Source of the DNA: Eudromia elegans
Lineage: Eukaryota; Chordata; Aves; Tinamiformes; Tinamidae
NCBI GenBank assembly: GCA_003342815.1
Contig: PTEX01000024.1
Location: forward strand, 5,248,799 to 5,312,798
DNA length: 64,000 bases
Direction: 5' to 3'
A model generated the notes under the pieces. The model searched no databases. It saw only the letters and a program-made list of their open reading frames with translations, and was not told the DNA's origin. Within the stretch, counting starts at the first letter, position 1; each line of letters opens with the position of its first letter. The translations under genes were made by a program, and so were the position numbers. Shown here in pieces: positions 48,890-62,689 of this stretch.

Positions 48890-50175
48890 TCAAGTCATAA
48901 AAACTCAAATTGGTTCCTTAATTTCATTTAAATGGTTTCTTTAAAGTGATTTTAGTATTGAAAGTTACTGGACTGTAAAAGAGACCAACTGCTTTTCCTG
49001 ACTTCTCGGAAGTAATTACACGCCACATGCTGTGCCTCCATAACACGAGCTGGTTTGTGAATGCAAGGTGTGGGACTGAACACAAGGTGCAATGCAGAGC
49101 TTTAATTGCTGAATATGCAAGAGTCTGCAATGAGTGTGGTGGGTGGTGTTTCTTTTTTCAATTTTACAAGCGATTGACTGGCTTAGATTAACAGGGTTTA
49201 ACAAACAGCAATTTCATAGGTTGGGGCAGGTATTTCCATTTCAGTGTTCTTGGTTTGAGAATCAATGAATGCATGTTCTTTTTTTTCAAAAAAGCCTGGA
49301 ACATTGATTTTTGTAGACCGACAGCATGCCTGCCTGGAACATAAAACAACAGTGAAATGGGTGGTTGTGCTGGAGGGTGGCATTCTGCAGGTTCGTACGT
49401 CTTGTTTGCCTTTCACAAATATTGCCATTGGCATCAGGAGAATATTTATGTATAAGGCAGCTAAAAATTGGACCTTTCCAGAGTGAGTCACAGCATAGAG
49501 TATAGGAATCTTACTGGTTCGATAAAAGTGTTAGAATTTAGTTCAAAAGTCTTAGCTGAATTTGAAATCAAGCCTTTACTCCAGCAGAGATGGTCTTGCT
49601 GGGAAGCATTTCCAGTTGGGTTGTTCTTTGTTCCTCAAGATATTGCTAAATTTAAATGAGAGGGGAAAAAACAGGCTTGAAAGTTGCTCCTGTTCAAAAT
49701 AAAGATCTCATGTTTTTACAGGTCTCCTATGGGTGCTGCTGAGGCAGGGTGGCCCCAAGAGGTGCCCAGAAACCACTTGAGGTGGCTCTACTGCTGCAGC
49801 CCGGCTGCTTCTTTGTGCCTCAGACACAGTAAAACCAACCTGACATCTTTTGTCTTCAAAGAAATGCAACATGACAGTCAAATTGGTTTGTTCTCAGGAG
49901 AACTTTCTTGCAAATGAGGAGAATTTTAGGAAGGGCTGCAAAGAAAACAGCAAGCACAGAAATGAGCACACTAAGCAGATTTCCTGCATCTTTTCATCTG
50001 CTGCTTTACTACTCTACCCCATCATTGTCTGTTAGTGCTCTCCGTTTTGACATTAAGTGAAACTTTAGCATAGGACTGAATACATAATTGCATTTATTTT
50101 CTGACTCTGTGCTTCACCTAAAATAGCACATAAAAACAAAATAGATGTGCTCTGAATGCTGAATCTAAAAAAAGC

Positions 50176-50196
50176 TGTCAGTGTGTTGCACTGACA
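50176..50196. repeat. 8-bp inverted repeat
   Basis: TGTCAGTG and CACTGACA pair perfectly around a 5-nt loop, TGTTG. The pairing does not extend outward, so it is too short for a microRNA hairpin. Confidence 0.85.
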
Positions 50197-51589
50197 AGAA
50201 TATATATTTTTAACTCAAACCAAAAGTAACAAAAACCAAACCAAAAATGCATTTTTATCGTCCTAAAATGAGCTAATTGTCAGTTGAATGAGGAGCACAT
50301 GTGGGAAGCAGCCCTTGTTCTCAGTAGTTTCTGGGTGATGAACTGCAAACTGTGAGTTTGAGCTCACTTTGTGTTTCATCCTGAGAGAATTTAAATCCCT
50401 TTTTCCTGCATCCCTAGAAAGCAACAAGCTGCTGGCGCGTGGGGATTTGAGAATGATCTCTCCAGCTTCTCCCTCATGGCACTTTGCTCCTCTGTAGTTC
50501 TGGTGCCTCATTGGGCAATAAATGCTGCAAGTTTGAATCCCCTGGTGTGTCAGCAGGGAGTGAAGGTAAATATTGCATTGCAGAAGAGAGCTTCAGCCAG
50601 GAACAGACGAGAAAGGACCCGTAGATGCTGCTCGCTTATTAACCTCACCACCTTCTTTATCACCTCAAGTGGCTTTGCAGATTTAACCCGCAATGATGGG
50701 TTATAGCTTGATGGTAGCACCTTGCTAGGCAGAGCAAGGTGTCAGGCTGATGTTTTTGCCTTCCCTTCTCCATAATGAAGTGTATCCAGCTGTGGGAAAA
50801 GCATGTCTTGCCCAGCACACTGAAATGCAGCAAACTCATCCCAGCAGCGGCGGTGCCAGGTGAAGAACCATCGGGAAGGTGACTTCCTGACGCTCCCCCT
50901 TGTTGGGTTGCTGGTGCTTTTCTGAGACAAAGGCACCCAAAGCCGAGGGAGTCTGCAGAGACGAGCAACACCCAGAGACTTCTGGAGGGAACGTGAGTTT
51001 TGGTTATTTCACACAAGATTATATTTGTAAGGGCTGCTGGGCACTGACTGAATTGCAGTGTAATTAGAGGAATGTCCTGCTCTCAGGTGCAGTACTTGAA
51101 GGAATAGAGGCATTTGTGAATGCAGGGAGCACAGTATTAAATCATATCGATAAGTTAGCCTTATTCTTTCCATGCAAGTGTTAAGGACAGTTCCAAAGAG
51201 GGTTGTATGCATGTTTATTTTGACCTCTGGGTAGGGAACCATGCTGCTCTCACCCATCCCACTGGTGGAGTTGAATTTTCAGCAGTGAAGAGATGCCATA
51301 GCTATGTTCTAGCAAAGCTGCGCATGAAAGACCCCTTAGGCTGCAGGTCAAACAGGCTCGCTAGCAAGCTCCAGTCATACCCCTCTCCAGAGAAGCCCTT
51401 TGCATTGGCTCCCACTTTTGCATTGGAGGGGAAGACTGTTATCCCATCAGAGGCTACCAGGACTGTTCATATGAAAATTCAGCCTCTTACCCACATTGGA
51501 AAAAATAGTGGAGATGTTTTATTTGCATTGCCTTTTCTTTAAATGTCCCTTTTTAAAAAACAAGGAAAACAAGGATTTATTTTAACTCT

Positions 51590-51910
51590 TATCTAACATT
51601 TTCCATGTAGTTAATTAATTCCTTCATTAATAAAGCTTAATTTATATACAGTGATAAAAGCTTGCAGGCTTTCTGCTTTCATTTTCACTGAAAGATAAAG
51701 CTGAATGTTTTTTATATTGCCTTAGCTAAATCCTTCCTAATCAATATATCCTGCAAATCACCTGACTAATTTTATCTGGGAGTCATTGCAGGAGGATAAA
51801 CTCCAGAGCCAGTGCTTTGAGATGAACCATCTCTAGCGAGTAATATTTCAAACAGGCAAATGGATCAGAGCTTTTCCACTTATTTTCCTTCTCGTTTAAA
51901 GCATTATTTT
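51590..51910. promoter_or_regulatory. Candidate conserved noncoding element
   Basis: A roughly 300-bp AT-rich block. It has TTAATTAA (51,611-51,618), CATTAATAAAGC, CTAATCAATATATCC, GACTAATTTTATCTGGG and GAGTAATATTTCAAAC. Homeodomain cores and GATA-like TTATCT/AGATAA words are interleaved. No open frame of note crosses it. It has the texture of a deeply conserved enhancer, but this cannot be tested here. Confidence 0.25.
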
Positions 51911-54900
51911 AAACTGCTTTTTTTTCCAAATGTTTCCTGTTCTTTTACTTTTAAAAAAAGAAAAATCTGCCTGCATGGTGATGTTGGATCAGGTTGTCTC
52001 GGAGCTTTACTGTGTCTGTAAGCCTGTGAGTCAGGCATCCTCATCTCCCGAGGCCTGTGTGCCAGGCGAGCAGGTATGGATGCTCTTTTAGACTTTGTGG
52101 CTTGTAGAAAAATATTGCCCTGTTCTTCAGCTTCTGTGGTTGGTGCTACTGCACTGTGAGCAAATTAACTGTGGCCTTGCAAGGTTGCCTGAGTTTTCCT
52201 TTGTCCTTCGTTTTTCCAAAGTGCTGGAGCAGGGCAGGGACTCGCTCCTCTTCCTTGTGCTCTCTGGAGAAACTGGGAAGCTGCACAAGGCTCTGCAGCC
52301 AGTCAAGGTGATCCCTTTTTAATAAACCTGTGAGCTGCTTCTGCTTAAATATACAGTGACAGCAACTGTGTGAAATCCAGCTTAAATGCTGATGCCCCCA
52401 CATTTCTCTGTGGTTTGCATTGGCCATGGGCCAAGCAGGCAGGAATTAACTCTATTGCTGTTCTTTCATTAAGTGTGACAAAGAACTCAATTTATTGTTA
52501 AGCTGGTGTGGGAATTTCCTGAGGTTAGATTTAGAAAGTTGAGTGCTGAGCCTACAAGCAATCTCATGCAGCTCAATAAGGAATTTGCTCAGTCTCAGGA
52601 GCTGTTATTTTGGTGCATATTATTGCTTGGGAGAGCCCCACTTTAGATTATAATATCATGAAATGTTATATTCCAGATGAGATGAAATGCACACTAGACT
52701 TTTTAAAAGCTTTGTCAGCATTATCTTGCTCTCTGGAAATTTGAAAGTTTGAAGAAATGCTTTTATATTCAAAGTGCATTAATAGTGTGTGAGTGGAATT
52801 TTTGTGCTGTTTGGGGAGCCACGTTTGGCACATGTATAAAGAGGAGATTTTTTTTCACTCACTGGATACGAGTAAGAAACCCTTGCCAGGTCAATTTTTA
52901 TGGCTTGGTGATGTGTAGACACCAATTGTGTCTTTGCACTTAGCTGCACCATGGCTAGCAGTGTGTATGCCCACTCCAGATGTGTGATACAGAAATTTTG
53001 CTTTTTTTGATTTTACTTTTTTCCTCCTTTTCTTCCAATAGCAGAAATGCTGGGATGTTAGCATAAAGTAGCAGAAACACTCTCCTCTGAATGCTACAAG
53101 GAGTAGCTCGTATCTCTCGGTCTGCGAATGCAGTTTGGTCCCTGCATTGTGTCTCCGAGTTCCCAATCTCTCTGCTTTCAAGCACAGGAATTCTTTTGCG
53201 CTCTGTTCTGTAGTACTGTAAGGTCTGAAAAGATGGATGTGTTTTACATCATCGAAGCACAGCATCTGTCTTTCTGCTTGGACAGGGAGCGGTTCAAGGA
53301 GCAGAAGGGCTTTATGAGCAAGCCACGCTCCAGCTCTCCTCCTGTGGCCGCGCTTGTTTTTTCCCTATCAGTCACGCTAGTTGGTTTTCTTTGAAATCAG
53401 TCTGAATGGGGAGTGCTGCCTGAGACGGAGCTAGTATATTAATTCAGTAAAGTTAAGAATCTGGCAGAAGAGTGGTTTATTTTTAAGACTGAAAAAAAAA
53501 TGTGCAATTGCTATAAAAGTATTTGATCTAAGAAAACACGAGCTTGAGGCTTAAGGAGTAGGGTGAAAGAAAAACCTTCAAAAGCTTATTTTACTCTAGA
53601 CACGGGTGAGTGATCTGCATGGTGCAATTTGATGTGGTGGGCCAAAGGGACTTGAATAGTATATGTAATGGATGGTGTAAAAGGGATGTGATCTCTGTAT
53701 TCATATCTGCAATCGGGTGCTGGTGGTATTCTGTGTGATTCACTCTATCTGCTCATTTCTTAAATTGCCTGATTGTTATACTGTAGTTTACTTTGTAGCT
53801 TTCCATATGCCTATACAAGTCTTAAGTTTAGAAGATCGTTTAACAGATTTTTTTTAGAGTTTTATTGTCTTTGTGCTGTTTATGTCTTCAGCTTCTGACA
53901 CTTTAAAGCCTTATCTGCTCCCGTTCTAGTGAAATTTTCTGGGCTGAATATTAAAATCTGCCAGTTAGAACATGAGATGAAACAAAAGCTTTTGACCTAT
54001 ATGAGTCGATAAAATAGAATAAGAAAACAAGTTCTAAAGATAGCAGTAGACTGACCTGCACTGAGAGCAGATGGACCGAGCTTTCCCGCGTGCATATGAA
54101 GGTTGTTTTGCCCTTTGCATAGAGGGAAGAGGCTGGAGGTGAACCTGCTTCTGGTGTTTCATCTTAGGTAAATAGAAATTACCAGGGATGCTTTGACTGA
54201 AACGGTGTTAGGAGCTTCAAGGGTGCAAGAGGAAGAAAATGCATTACTTTTCCCAGTACAAATATCCTTCTGTCTTCAATTTCTTCCACACCATCTTCAG
54301 TTTGGGTTTCTATGGGAGATACTGAACCCATTCAGAAGTGTGTGACACTGGGCAAGCGTTCAGTGTTAGGCAGGAGCGCGTTACTTCAGTGGGGCTGTTT
54401 GCAACCTCTTACAGAAATACGTGCACGATCCGATGAGGCTAAACAGCATGAAGCTTGTTTTCCCTTTACCCACAGGGCACCCGTATGGCACTGCTATTGG
54501 GAACAACTTAATTTCTGCCATAGCTGTGGAGCACCATTGCTCTCAGTTGCACTGTGGATTTGCTTGAAACCTGCAGTAGCCTCCAAAGGAAAACCATGAG
54601 TGAGTTTCAGTGTTAGGAATGCTACACAGAGCAGTCTTAGTACTGGCTATGTTAAAGACCTGCTCATCCGTGACCACCTGGAAATGGCAATGCGCGGTAA
54701 CGTGGCAAACGCTGGCCTCTGTTTAATGAAAGTACCTGTTAAGAGCCCCCCGTGGGCCCGTGCTGGTGCGAAGCTGAGTGTCGTGTGTGATTTCATCCCT
54801 CCAGTTTGAATGTATTAATCTTGCTCCAAGTGCTTTGCTGCTTGCACGCTGCAAAATACTGTCCTGTTTCATGATCCGCCCTTAGCAAAATGAGAAGAGC

Positions 54901-57900
54901 AAGAGTAGAAACAAGATAATGGCATCTGTCCAGGGTTGTATCCATCTTAAAGGTTTTAATTAAAAGAGAAAGGCAAAATGCAGATGCAGGATTTCTAGTT
55001 TCTGTAAAACACAAAAGATCCTGAAATGAGTAATGCTGGTGAAATGAAAACTGGCAATGAGGTGTTTGTGCTTCTGCTCAGCCCTTGCACCCAGCGACAA
55101 GCTGCAGTTCTGTGTTTTGTTGCTGTTCTAAGTAACAGAAGCTGCAGGACGTGAAGTGTTTCAAAAGTGACATCAAAATCATCCACAGAGGAAATGGCAG
55201 AAGTGGTCAGAGAAGCTGGCCAGTTTTGAGGAGCACGCTGTGAGCTGGGAACTGTTTGCTCATGGGAGTCTTTCTACTGGTGAATGAGAAATGTGTGAAA
55301 CCGCTGAGCTGTGCAAGCTGGGGGCAATGGGGGCCTCGAGCTCTGGGCTGGGGGGCAGTGCTGCTCGGTGAGGGCTGGAGGTCTAGCCAGGGATCAGCTC
55401 TAAGTGGTATTTAGAAAAACAAAGGTATTTTTCTTCAGATTAATGGTATTTCTGTTGTCTGCCCTGGAGGCTCAAGGTGACAGTAGGTGGAGCGTGTTGA
55501 AGAGGTAAATGATTGCTACCAGAGCTTGGGTGAAAAGGGCCCTGGATGAAGGACTCTAATTTCATAGGAGACACACAAATGTAATATTCTCTACCCCTGC
55601 CCTCTGTTTTGGGTCGCTTTAGCAAAACATTTTAAATGGTCAAAATTAGATGGCATTTTGCCCTGCTCTGAGAACTGGTTATACATTCTTCCAGATGGAC
55701 AGTATCTGACAGTAGCAGAAGGTAGTTTTTACAGCCTTTCCACACAATTCCAATGCAATCCCCGTAGCAGCCCCTTGGGGAGCAGTGTTCCCTCTCATGT
55801 CCATCTCTTCTCCAAGTGGTGCCATCGCAGCTTGGCCCTGTGCTGGCTCCCTAGCTCCTTAGGGAGGTGGCCAGGTTTTGGTGATGAAAGACTTGGACAG
55901 GGCTCGGCAGCAAAACGCCCACTGGTTGAAATGGAGAAAATGCTGCAATCGCTCCCATCTCGCGCTGACGTCAAAGGATGGCCGATGCCCTCAGGCTCTT
56001 TGAGGTGAAATGGTGGCTTGTGTAGCGTGCTCTGCTTTAAGGGACGTTCATGTTGCCGTTCTCATCTCCGAGCACGTGTGTCACGCTGAGTGACGTTGTG
56101 GTATGTGATGCAGGAGAGGCTTTTCCGTCTCTGGAAGCACTGCCTGATGTCCTGTCTTGCATGGACCACGCTGGGCCTTCTGGAGACTTCTGGGCCTGAA
56201 GATCTTCCCTTGCTGGGAATGCTGGAACATGCTGCTTCCCATGGTGTGTGTGGAGCAAGGGTGTTGAAGGTGCCTTGTTGAGCTGCAGCCCATGTCCTCA
56301 GGATGGGTATGACAAGTTGCAGGAGTTATACACAAACAATCAGCTTAAGGGAGAAATCTATGATCTCTGCCAAGATAATGCACTTAGCTGGTTAATAGAA
56401 GGCCTGCTGGTCTGCAGATGCTGAGTCATTTACTAATTGCTGGCTTGCATCATTGCATTAAATCCCAGATCGGATCTCTAGTCCTCAGCTATTCCGTAAA
56501 AGAAAAAGGACTTGTGTGCTGTCTCCTATCTGCTTGTGTACTGTCACCCTTGGAGCCCCTGCTGCCTTTGGGGTGCCTGGGCTGAACATCCCATGGTAAC
56601 GTGTCCTCCAGTTCAGTCTCTTGCCTGTGGACAAACCCAGTGCCTGTCCACAGGCTGGATAAGCTCTGGAAAATAAGGCATGCCAGGGCAGCCTATGCTG
56701 GAAGTGTGTCTCTTCCTCTCTGTATTGTCATCTTTAAAAGAAGAAAAGTTTAATTAGTGATGAAAGAGATTTTGGGGCCTGGGGGGTGTATTTGCAGTAC
56801 AATGGACAATGAAGCAAAAGCTGCAAAAAAATTAAATGTTCATATCCTTTGAAGTCAGGCTAGGGTACAGTGATTCTGTTTTGATTCATGCCTGCTGGCA
56901 AAAATAAAGCAGGTTGTCAGTGAAGAAAGTCTTTCTTTAAGCCTCTTTATTACAGCTAAAATATTCAACCCACTGGTGTGTTGGTGCCTGCAAGTGCTGC
57001 GGAGTTAGAGATCCCTCGAGCTGCCTGGAGAGCAGGCAGAGGGCCTGGGGAGAGCCCGATCCTGATGTGTTGCTCCTGGAGCAATGTCGCATCCTTGGGC
57101 AAAGGGCCATGGAGGCAGGTGCCAAAGGCAAGTTGTTGCATCAGCAGTGGGGCCAGTGAAGCCTGGTGTCTTAGGGCGTTTGTGACTTGTGGCTGAGTCA
57201 TGTAGGCTGCTCAGACCTTCCTGCAGAAGCCTTTCGTTCGTGGCAGTAGTCTGTTGTAATGGTCCTTAGTGTCTGGTCAGGTCTGTGTTCACATTGCAGC
57301 CTGTCGGTTGGTGCAGCTTCTCCGGGCTCCTGTTTTCTGGAAGCCTATGGATGCCTCGTGTTGCTGGTAGCACTTCGAGGAGGCCAGAGGAAGCGGGTGG
57401 TGAAAGCTGCCTGTCCATGGACACCTTGGATGGGTAGGAGCACATGTGGGTGCAGACATGCAGCGATACCATAAACCTCATTCCTTTGGCTGCCAGGTTA
57501 AATAGACAACTGCTTTGTTTAAAAGTTTAAAGGAAAAAGGGACCTGACAGGTGCATTACAACATATGAGACAACTGTTTCAAACGAGCAGCAGCTCTGCT
57601 TGCTCACTGAGCACAGGTGACGGATCCTGTGCCACACAGTGTGTTTGTACCATTAGCTGCTGGTGAGCAGAACCTCAGCGGCAGTTCTGGGGTCTCGTGT
57701 AGCATCCTTGTGTCCCACTAAGTGCTCGATGATGCACCAGGCAACATGGAGAAGCTGCCCCAAAAGGCAGTAGCCTGTCCCTGCTGGCCTGTGAGCCAGA
57801 CATGTGTCTCTGGTTCACCCAAGGCGTGTCGCTGCCTGCCTTGCAGTGTGGGCATGCTGAAGACTGTGCTGCAAACACTTCTGACTCTGACATCAGTGAA

Positions 57901-58299
57901 AATCACTTAATGTTAAAGTAGTCTTTAAAGAACATCCTAAATAGGAGGAGGGGAGATGAAGGCTGTAGGCGATGTCTGAGAGAGATGAATAAAAAGTCCC
58001 TGAAAGTATTTATGGGCTCTAACTTTTCAGAAGCTGCATTTATACTGATGTCCACTTCAGGGGGCATCCAAGATGAACACATTTGCTGTATTGCAAAATA
58101 CCTTGTTTGTGAAGCCGTGGACATTGCACTGGGTTTTTAGGAAGGCTCAGTCTTTGCAGCTGCATTTTCAGTAGTCTAAAGAAATAAATCACGTGTGCCC
58201 TGAGCTTGCAGTGACCTCCAGGGAAATGTCTGCTCTAACAGAGTAGCTGGGGACCTGAAGGTCTAAGTCCTTCAGTGCATGAGCTGATGTGGCTGCCCC
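51911..58299. other. Noncoding stretch
   Basis: No recognised gene. Open frames on both strands reach 124 codons (minus, 52,891-53,265) without known domains. Somewhat GC-richer from about 55,740 to 57,480. No repeats beyond simple runs. Confidence 0.65.
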
Positions 58300-58371
58300 A
58301 GGCTGAGTGGGATTTGGGCTAGATGGACTCTGAGGGTCCCTTCCAACCTGAATTATTCTGGCATTCTGTGA
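58300..58371 (+). mobile_element. Degenerate CR1 LINE 3' end
   Basis: A second CR1 tail in the + orientation. It keeps GGGCTAGATGGACTC and GAGGGTCCCTTCCAACCTG, followed by two worn octamer units (ATTATTCTGG, then CATTCTGTG). The order and spacing match the clear copy at 39.2 kb, but the TTGGACTAGATGA core and both octamers carry substitutions. This is therefore an older or more diverged subfamily copy. Sequence just upstream (GTGGCTGCCCCA, 58,289-58,300) may also be CR1-derived with an internal deletion. No coding part is present. Confidence 0.82.
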
Positions 58372-59582
58372 AGTCAGTCTAGCAGTGTTATTTACTTGCA
58401 GAAACAGATATATTTAATGAAGGATGTTCTGTATTTGACTTGTTTAAATTCATTTGCTCATTGTTTAAGCAAGAGTCTCGTACTTCATTGTCTATTTTCA
58501 TATATGTTTCTGTTCAAAGGGTTACTAATAATACAAGAAGCTTTTCTCCTCAACGAGAACTGTCTGTAAAGCCCATTTCAAGGTACTTGATCTAGTATCT
58601 GTGTCATTGAATGCTTTTTGGGTCGATTAGTGCCTTTTGATAGCCTTCTCCCAACAGAAGGTTTATTTTTGTACTGCACAGGAGAAGTCAGAGCTCCAGC
58701 TTGCTCTGTCGTGCCCAAGTGTAGTTGCTGTAGTGAAGGTGGAGGCCAGTTGGTAGGATGCTCTGAGAAGTGAGGGGAGCTGCTGTCTTCAAGGTGTCTT
58801 GCTCATAAATGGTGTTTCCCACCATGCTCCCACTTGGGAGCTCTAGATGTCTGGCAATGCTAAACTTAAATCTGTGCACCAGTGAGACGTTGATTCCCTT
58901 CTCACCTTTCCGAGCTCCCCATGTCTGTGTCTTCTACAGAGATTTCAGTGTAAACACACCCGGAGCGCCTGGATACACTGATGTGACAGCCAAGTGGTTA
59001 ATTATAAATGAAAGAAAACCCCCTTTAAGCTGTGCCAGTCCATTCAAGTGATCCAGATTTGTCTGATAGCCTGCGTGATCATGCCTCGGTTAACTCTGTC
59101 ACACTGGATCTTCCGTGGTTTGCAGTCTCCACAGTGTTCAACTCTCGTTCATTGTTTTTGACACAGAATTCTGTTGTAAATTTTTGAAGTGGTCAGAAAT
59201 GATAATGTAAAAAGAGTCATTCTGTAGACCTTCTGCTAGGGTTCTGGGGCAAAACCACATGTGGTATTGACAGTTTATTTGGAATATAAAAAGTTTCCCC
59301 TGGCCATCTGAACAATGAATGGCATGATTGTAATGAACAGTGATATTCTGAAATTATACACCAATATTATAATTGGAAATCAACAGATGCACAGCAAGTG
59401 GGTGCTATTTTTGGACCAAAACCCCAAATTAGAGACGAACAAAATTCTAAACTATATTTTCTTTGATAGTTATGTAGAAAGATCTATAGACCAGGAGAGC
59501 ATCTCTCCTGGGATCAGGACCAACTGTTTGGAGGAAAACCTGTCCCCGCAGGTATCCTGTATCTGCATGGCTGGGGAGCAGG

Positions 59583-59739
59583 CGCAGCTCTGAAAGGCAC
59601 CCAGGCCACGTGAGGGACTCGCGGGTCCCTTTGGGTGCAGGGCTGAGCGTGGCTCTCCGTCCCTTGCTGCCTTCTGCAGCAGGAAAGCCGGCGGCCGCCG
59701 TTCCTGTTACGGCGCTGTAAATCACGCTGGCGGTGAACG
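59583..59739. other. CpG cluster with a NotI palindrome
   Basis: About fifteen CpGs in 157 bp. It contains the perfect 12-bp palindrome CGGCGGCCGCCG (59,689-59,700), which includes a NotI site (GCGGCCGC), rare in AT-rich DNA and typical of CpG islands. Sequence on both sides is AT-rich. No associated transcript start can be proved. Confidence 0.45.
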
Positions 59740-62676
59740 TTTTTATTCCTCTAATTTATCTCTAGAGGAAAGCGCTGCTGAGGACGTGACAAAGAGGAGT
59801 GATGTGGAGGGCTCGTACTGAGGGAGAGCTGAGGATTTACATCCTCCTTAGATAATTCATTCTTTATAGCGTGGCAGATGCTGGCAGATGGATGCACAGC
59901 GGTGAGTCCCGGGACCTCGGCCATGCGGGAAGGATGGAGTGGCCCCAGTCTGACCAGGGAGAGGGGACCCTGGTTGCCTTCATTGTTTCTTACTATTGCT
60001 GGCGATCATTTTGACTTCAAGCAAACCTCCTGCAGGAGCAGCAGTTTGTGGGTAGAGACTCATTACATCTATCGTTAAATATTTTTTTCTAGAAAGTTAT
60101 TAATGTGTTTTATATTGGAGGCAAAAATCTCCAGTGATAAGGTTGGAGAGAGTAGAGATCATAGGGTTTATTCATAGAAGCATCTTCCCATAGGTAGAAT
60201 ATGTTACTGTAGTGCCTCTACAACATTATTTTAATTGGTCTGAGCCAGACCTTCCTGAGATGAATGATTTGTAGCCACTTTATTACCTCATTTCTACTTC
60301 ATTACTTCATTTACTACATGTCATAAAAGTGGAGCCAGGAAGTCCAGTGTCTGTATGGAGGATGCAGAGGACTGATCCTTTCGGCAAATCATCCCGATGG
60401 TGGTGAACGCTTTTTGTGACTTGAACTTTGTGATCTGTGGAGGAAATTGCTGCTTGGCGCCTGATATGTCTAAAACTGACCAGAGCGATAAAAGAGCAGC
60501 AAGGTCAATCCTGAATAACGGGGCCAAAAGCTGTGGCACGTTAGTGGCTCTGACTTGTGGAAAAGTAGGAGAGAAAATAATACTAACAACCTGTTCCCAC
60601 CACTCCTTTGCTTAACGTAAACTCATTGTCATTGTGCCATAGACAATGTCAAATAACAGAAATAGTGAAGCAAGAAATGCGATACAAAACTGTAACTTCT
60701 ACTTAGATTTCTTTTGCTCTCTTTTCCATTCCTTCTCCCTCCATCTGAGAAGAGCATGGGGAAAGCATTGCTTTTCTTTCCAGTGTCACTGAAAGCATTT
60801 AAGATTCATTGCAGTTCGTTGGCCTGGTTTCTACATTATATAGTTTGAACAACTCGTGAAAGCAGTTATTAAGTAAAATGAGCATTTTATTGTTGAGCAG
60901 ACATGCTCCTTGACAGCACAGCAGCGACTAGTAAGTGCTATAGATCTGCCTGGTTTGTGCTGTGTGCCTTCCCACCGCACGTAGACACTGTAATTGCAGT
61001 TTGTCTGGCCCATGCCCACAGAGTGGTGGCCTGCTTGCCTTGCAGCTGGGCAAAGGACAGTCCCGCTCCGTCCTTGTGCATCCAAAGTCACATCTAGCAT
61101 CTTCAAGGACAATATTTTTGCTTCTGCGAGATGTACAGTCTCTGCAAGAGCGTGAGTTGGGTTCTCCTCTGGCTGCTGTCAGCAGTGTTGGTTCGGTTCC
61201 AGCTGGAAAGGCTCCTGGGTGCGCGGTGTCAGTCTGCAAGGTTTGTTCTTTTGTTCCTTTTGTCTTTTTTTTCCTGCTGTTCTTTCCTCTACAAAGTTGT
61301 CAAAACTCAGTGTTCTGATTTGTTACAAGTTTGCTTTACAGATTTATTTTCCAAGGTAAAATATGAAATGAACACCCATACTAATCTGCGCACATGTATC
61401 TACAAATATGCATTGGCTTACACTGCAGTGAGCTATTTTTGCTTAGCCCACGACTGAATATCAGTAGCAGTAAGCTTCCTTGTCATTGCTTGTTCCATTA
61501 GGAGTGCAATCCCAGTTAGGACTGCAATAGTTCCCGAGTCAAAAAGTTCTGGCTGTTAATAGTCATTGAAATACTTGAGTTAAATTGGACTTCATTTTGA
61601 TGCTATCTGGAAAATCTCATTCGGGACAGAGGTCCAGCCAGTTTTCTTGTGGAGAGTGGTCCTAGCTGGCTACTTCTCAAGTGCTGCTCTTCCTCAAGTG
61701 GTGGCTCCTAGGGATGCTGTTGACTTGCAGGATTGGTAGAGACGGTTGAACACCTATGTTGTCAACAGGAAGGCCTGATGTAGAGGAAGAAGTTGGTTCT
61801 CACAATTCTGTGATCCATTCTATCCCTCAAAGAAAACCCAATCAGAGGACTTTGAGTAACAATTTCAGCTCAGACACCATGGGTAAAAACTGGTAGTAGA
61901 TGATAATATTATTTGAAAATGCCCAAGGCATAAATAATGCATATATATCTCCAAGCCTAAACTCTGTATCATGTATATCATCACAGAATATCACTGCATG
62001 CCTCAGCTTCAAGGGGACGGGTTGAATAAATGGAGCACTCAATTTGTACAGACCTGGAGGTCTTTTTTCCTCTTCTTGTGGGCTGTCTTATTTAAATAGG
62101 TCTGCCTGGATGTGCTGGACATTGCCACCCGTAGAGCCTTGAGCTGACCATTGGTTTTGTGACGAGGCAGCTCAGCAAGTCCTAGACAAGGGACATGCAG
62201 TGATGGGGAGCAGCTGCATTTCTGCAGCTCTGTGCAGTCCTGGCAGTCTCGAGTAAGACACAGAAACTTATGCAGACAGCCTAAGGCCACGTGGTTCCTG
62301 GTCCTGCGCAGCTATGGGAACGCAGGCTCTCAACTCCCTGTCAAAGGGGTGTTTTGCATGTACCTGTGTATTGAACCAGTATTTTACCTCTGAATATGTA
62401 GAACTTGCCTTTTTTTCCTTATTTTTCACCATTCTCTGTGCTATATAAAATATCAATGGTTCTTCAAGAACTTTAAAAATCAGGCATTGTCCTAAAAAAA
62501 TAATTTTTATTTCCCTCTCACGGGAAGAGGATGCTGAAGGTGCTCCAGAGGCTCCAGCTTTCCAAGGCTGCCATTTTCCAATTCCTGCCTGAGCTGTGTT
62601 TTTGCCATTTCTTCTTCCTAAGGGCACTTTTGGCTCTGTTTATTGAAGGTGAACTTGCAAACACCTAATGACTTGG

Positions 62677-62689
62677 AAAAAAAAAAAAA
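62677..62689. repeat. A13 homopolymer
   Basis: Thirteen consecutive A after GACTTGG. No upstream retroposed gene is recognisable. Confidence 0.9.

Larger units (their letters stand above)
46501..51589. other. Noncoding stretch
   Basis: AT-rich. Holds the A14 run and the small inverted repeat at 50,176. Frames reach only about 118 codons and are unrecognised. A doubled GTTTTGATCAA near 47,774-47,800 is a minor local repeat. Confidence 0.65.

Noticed and set aside
49265..49486. 73-codon + frame after a T-run, ending near a CAG/GTTCGT border
   Set aside because: The acceptor (TTTCAAAAAAG) and donor (GTTCGT) are both poor, and the peptide is not recognised.
50176..50196. Possible microRNA hairpin
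   Set aside because: The stem is only 8 bp and does not extend, well short of a microRNA precursor stem of about 30 bp.
61796..61832. ATTCTGTGATCCATTCTAT resembling a CR1 octamer tail
   Set aside because: It lacks the preceding TTGGACTAGATGA and CCCTTCCAACC parts in order, so the similarity is probably chance.
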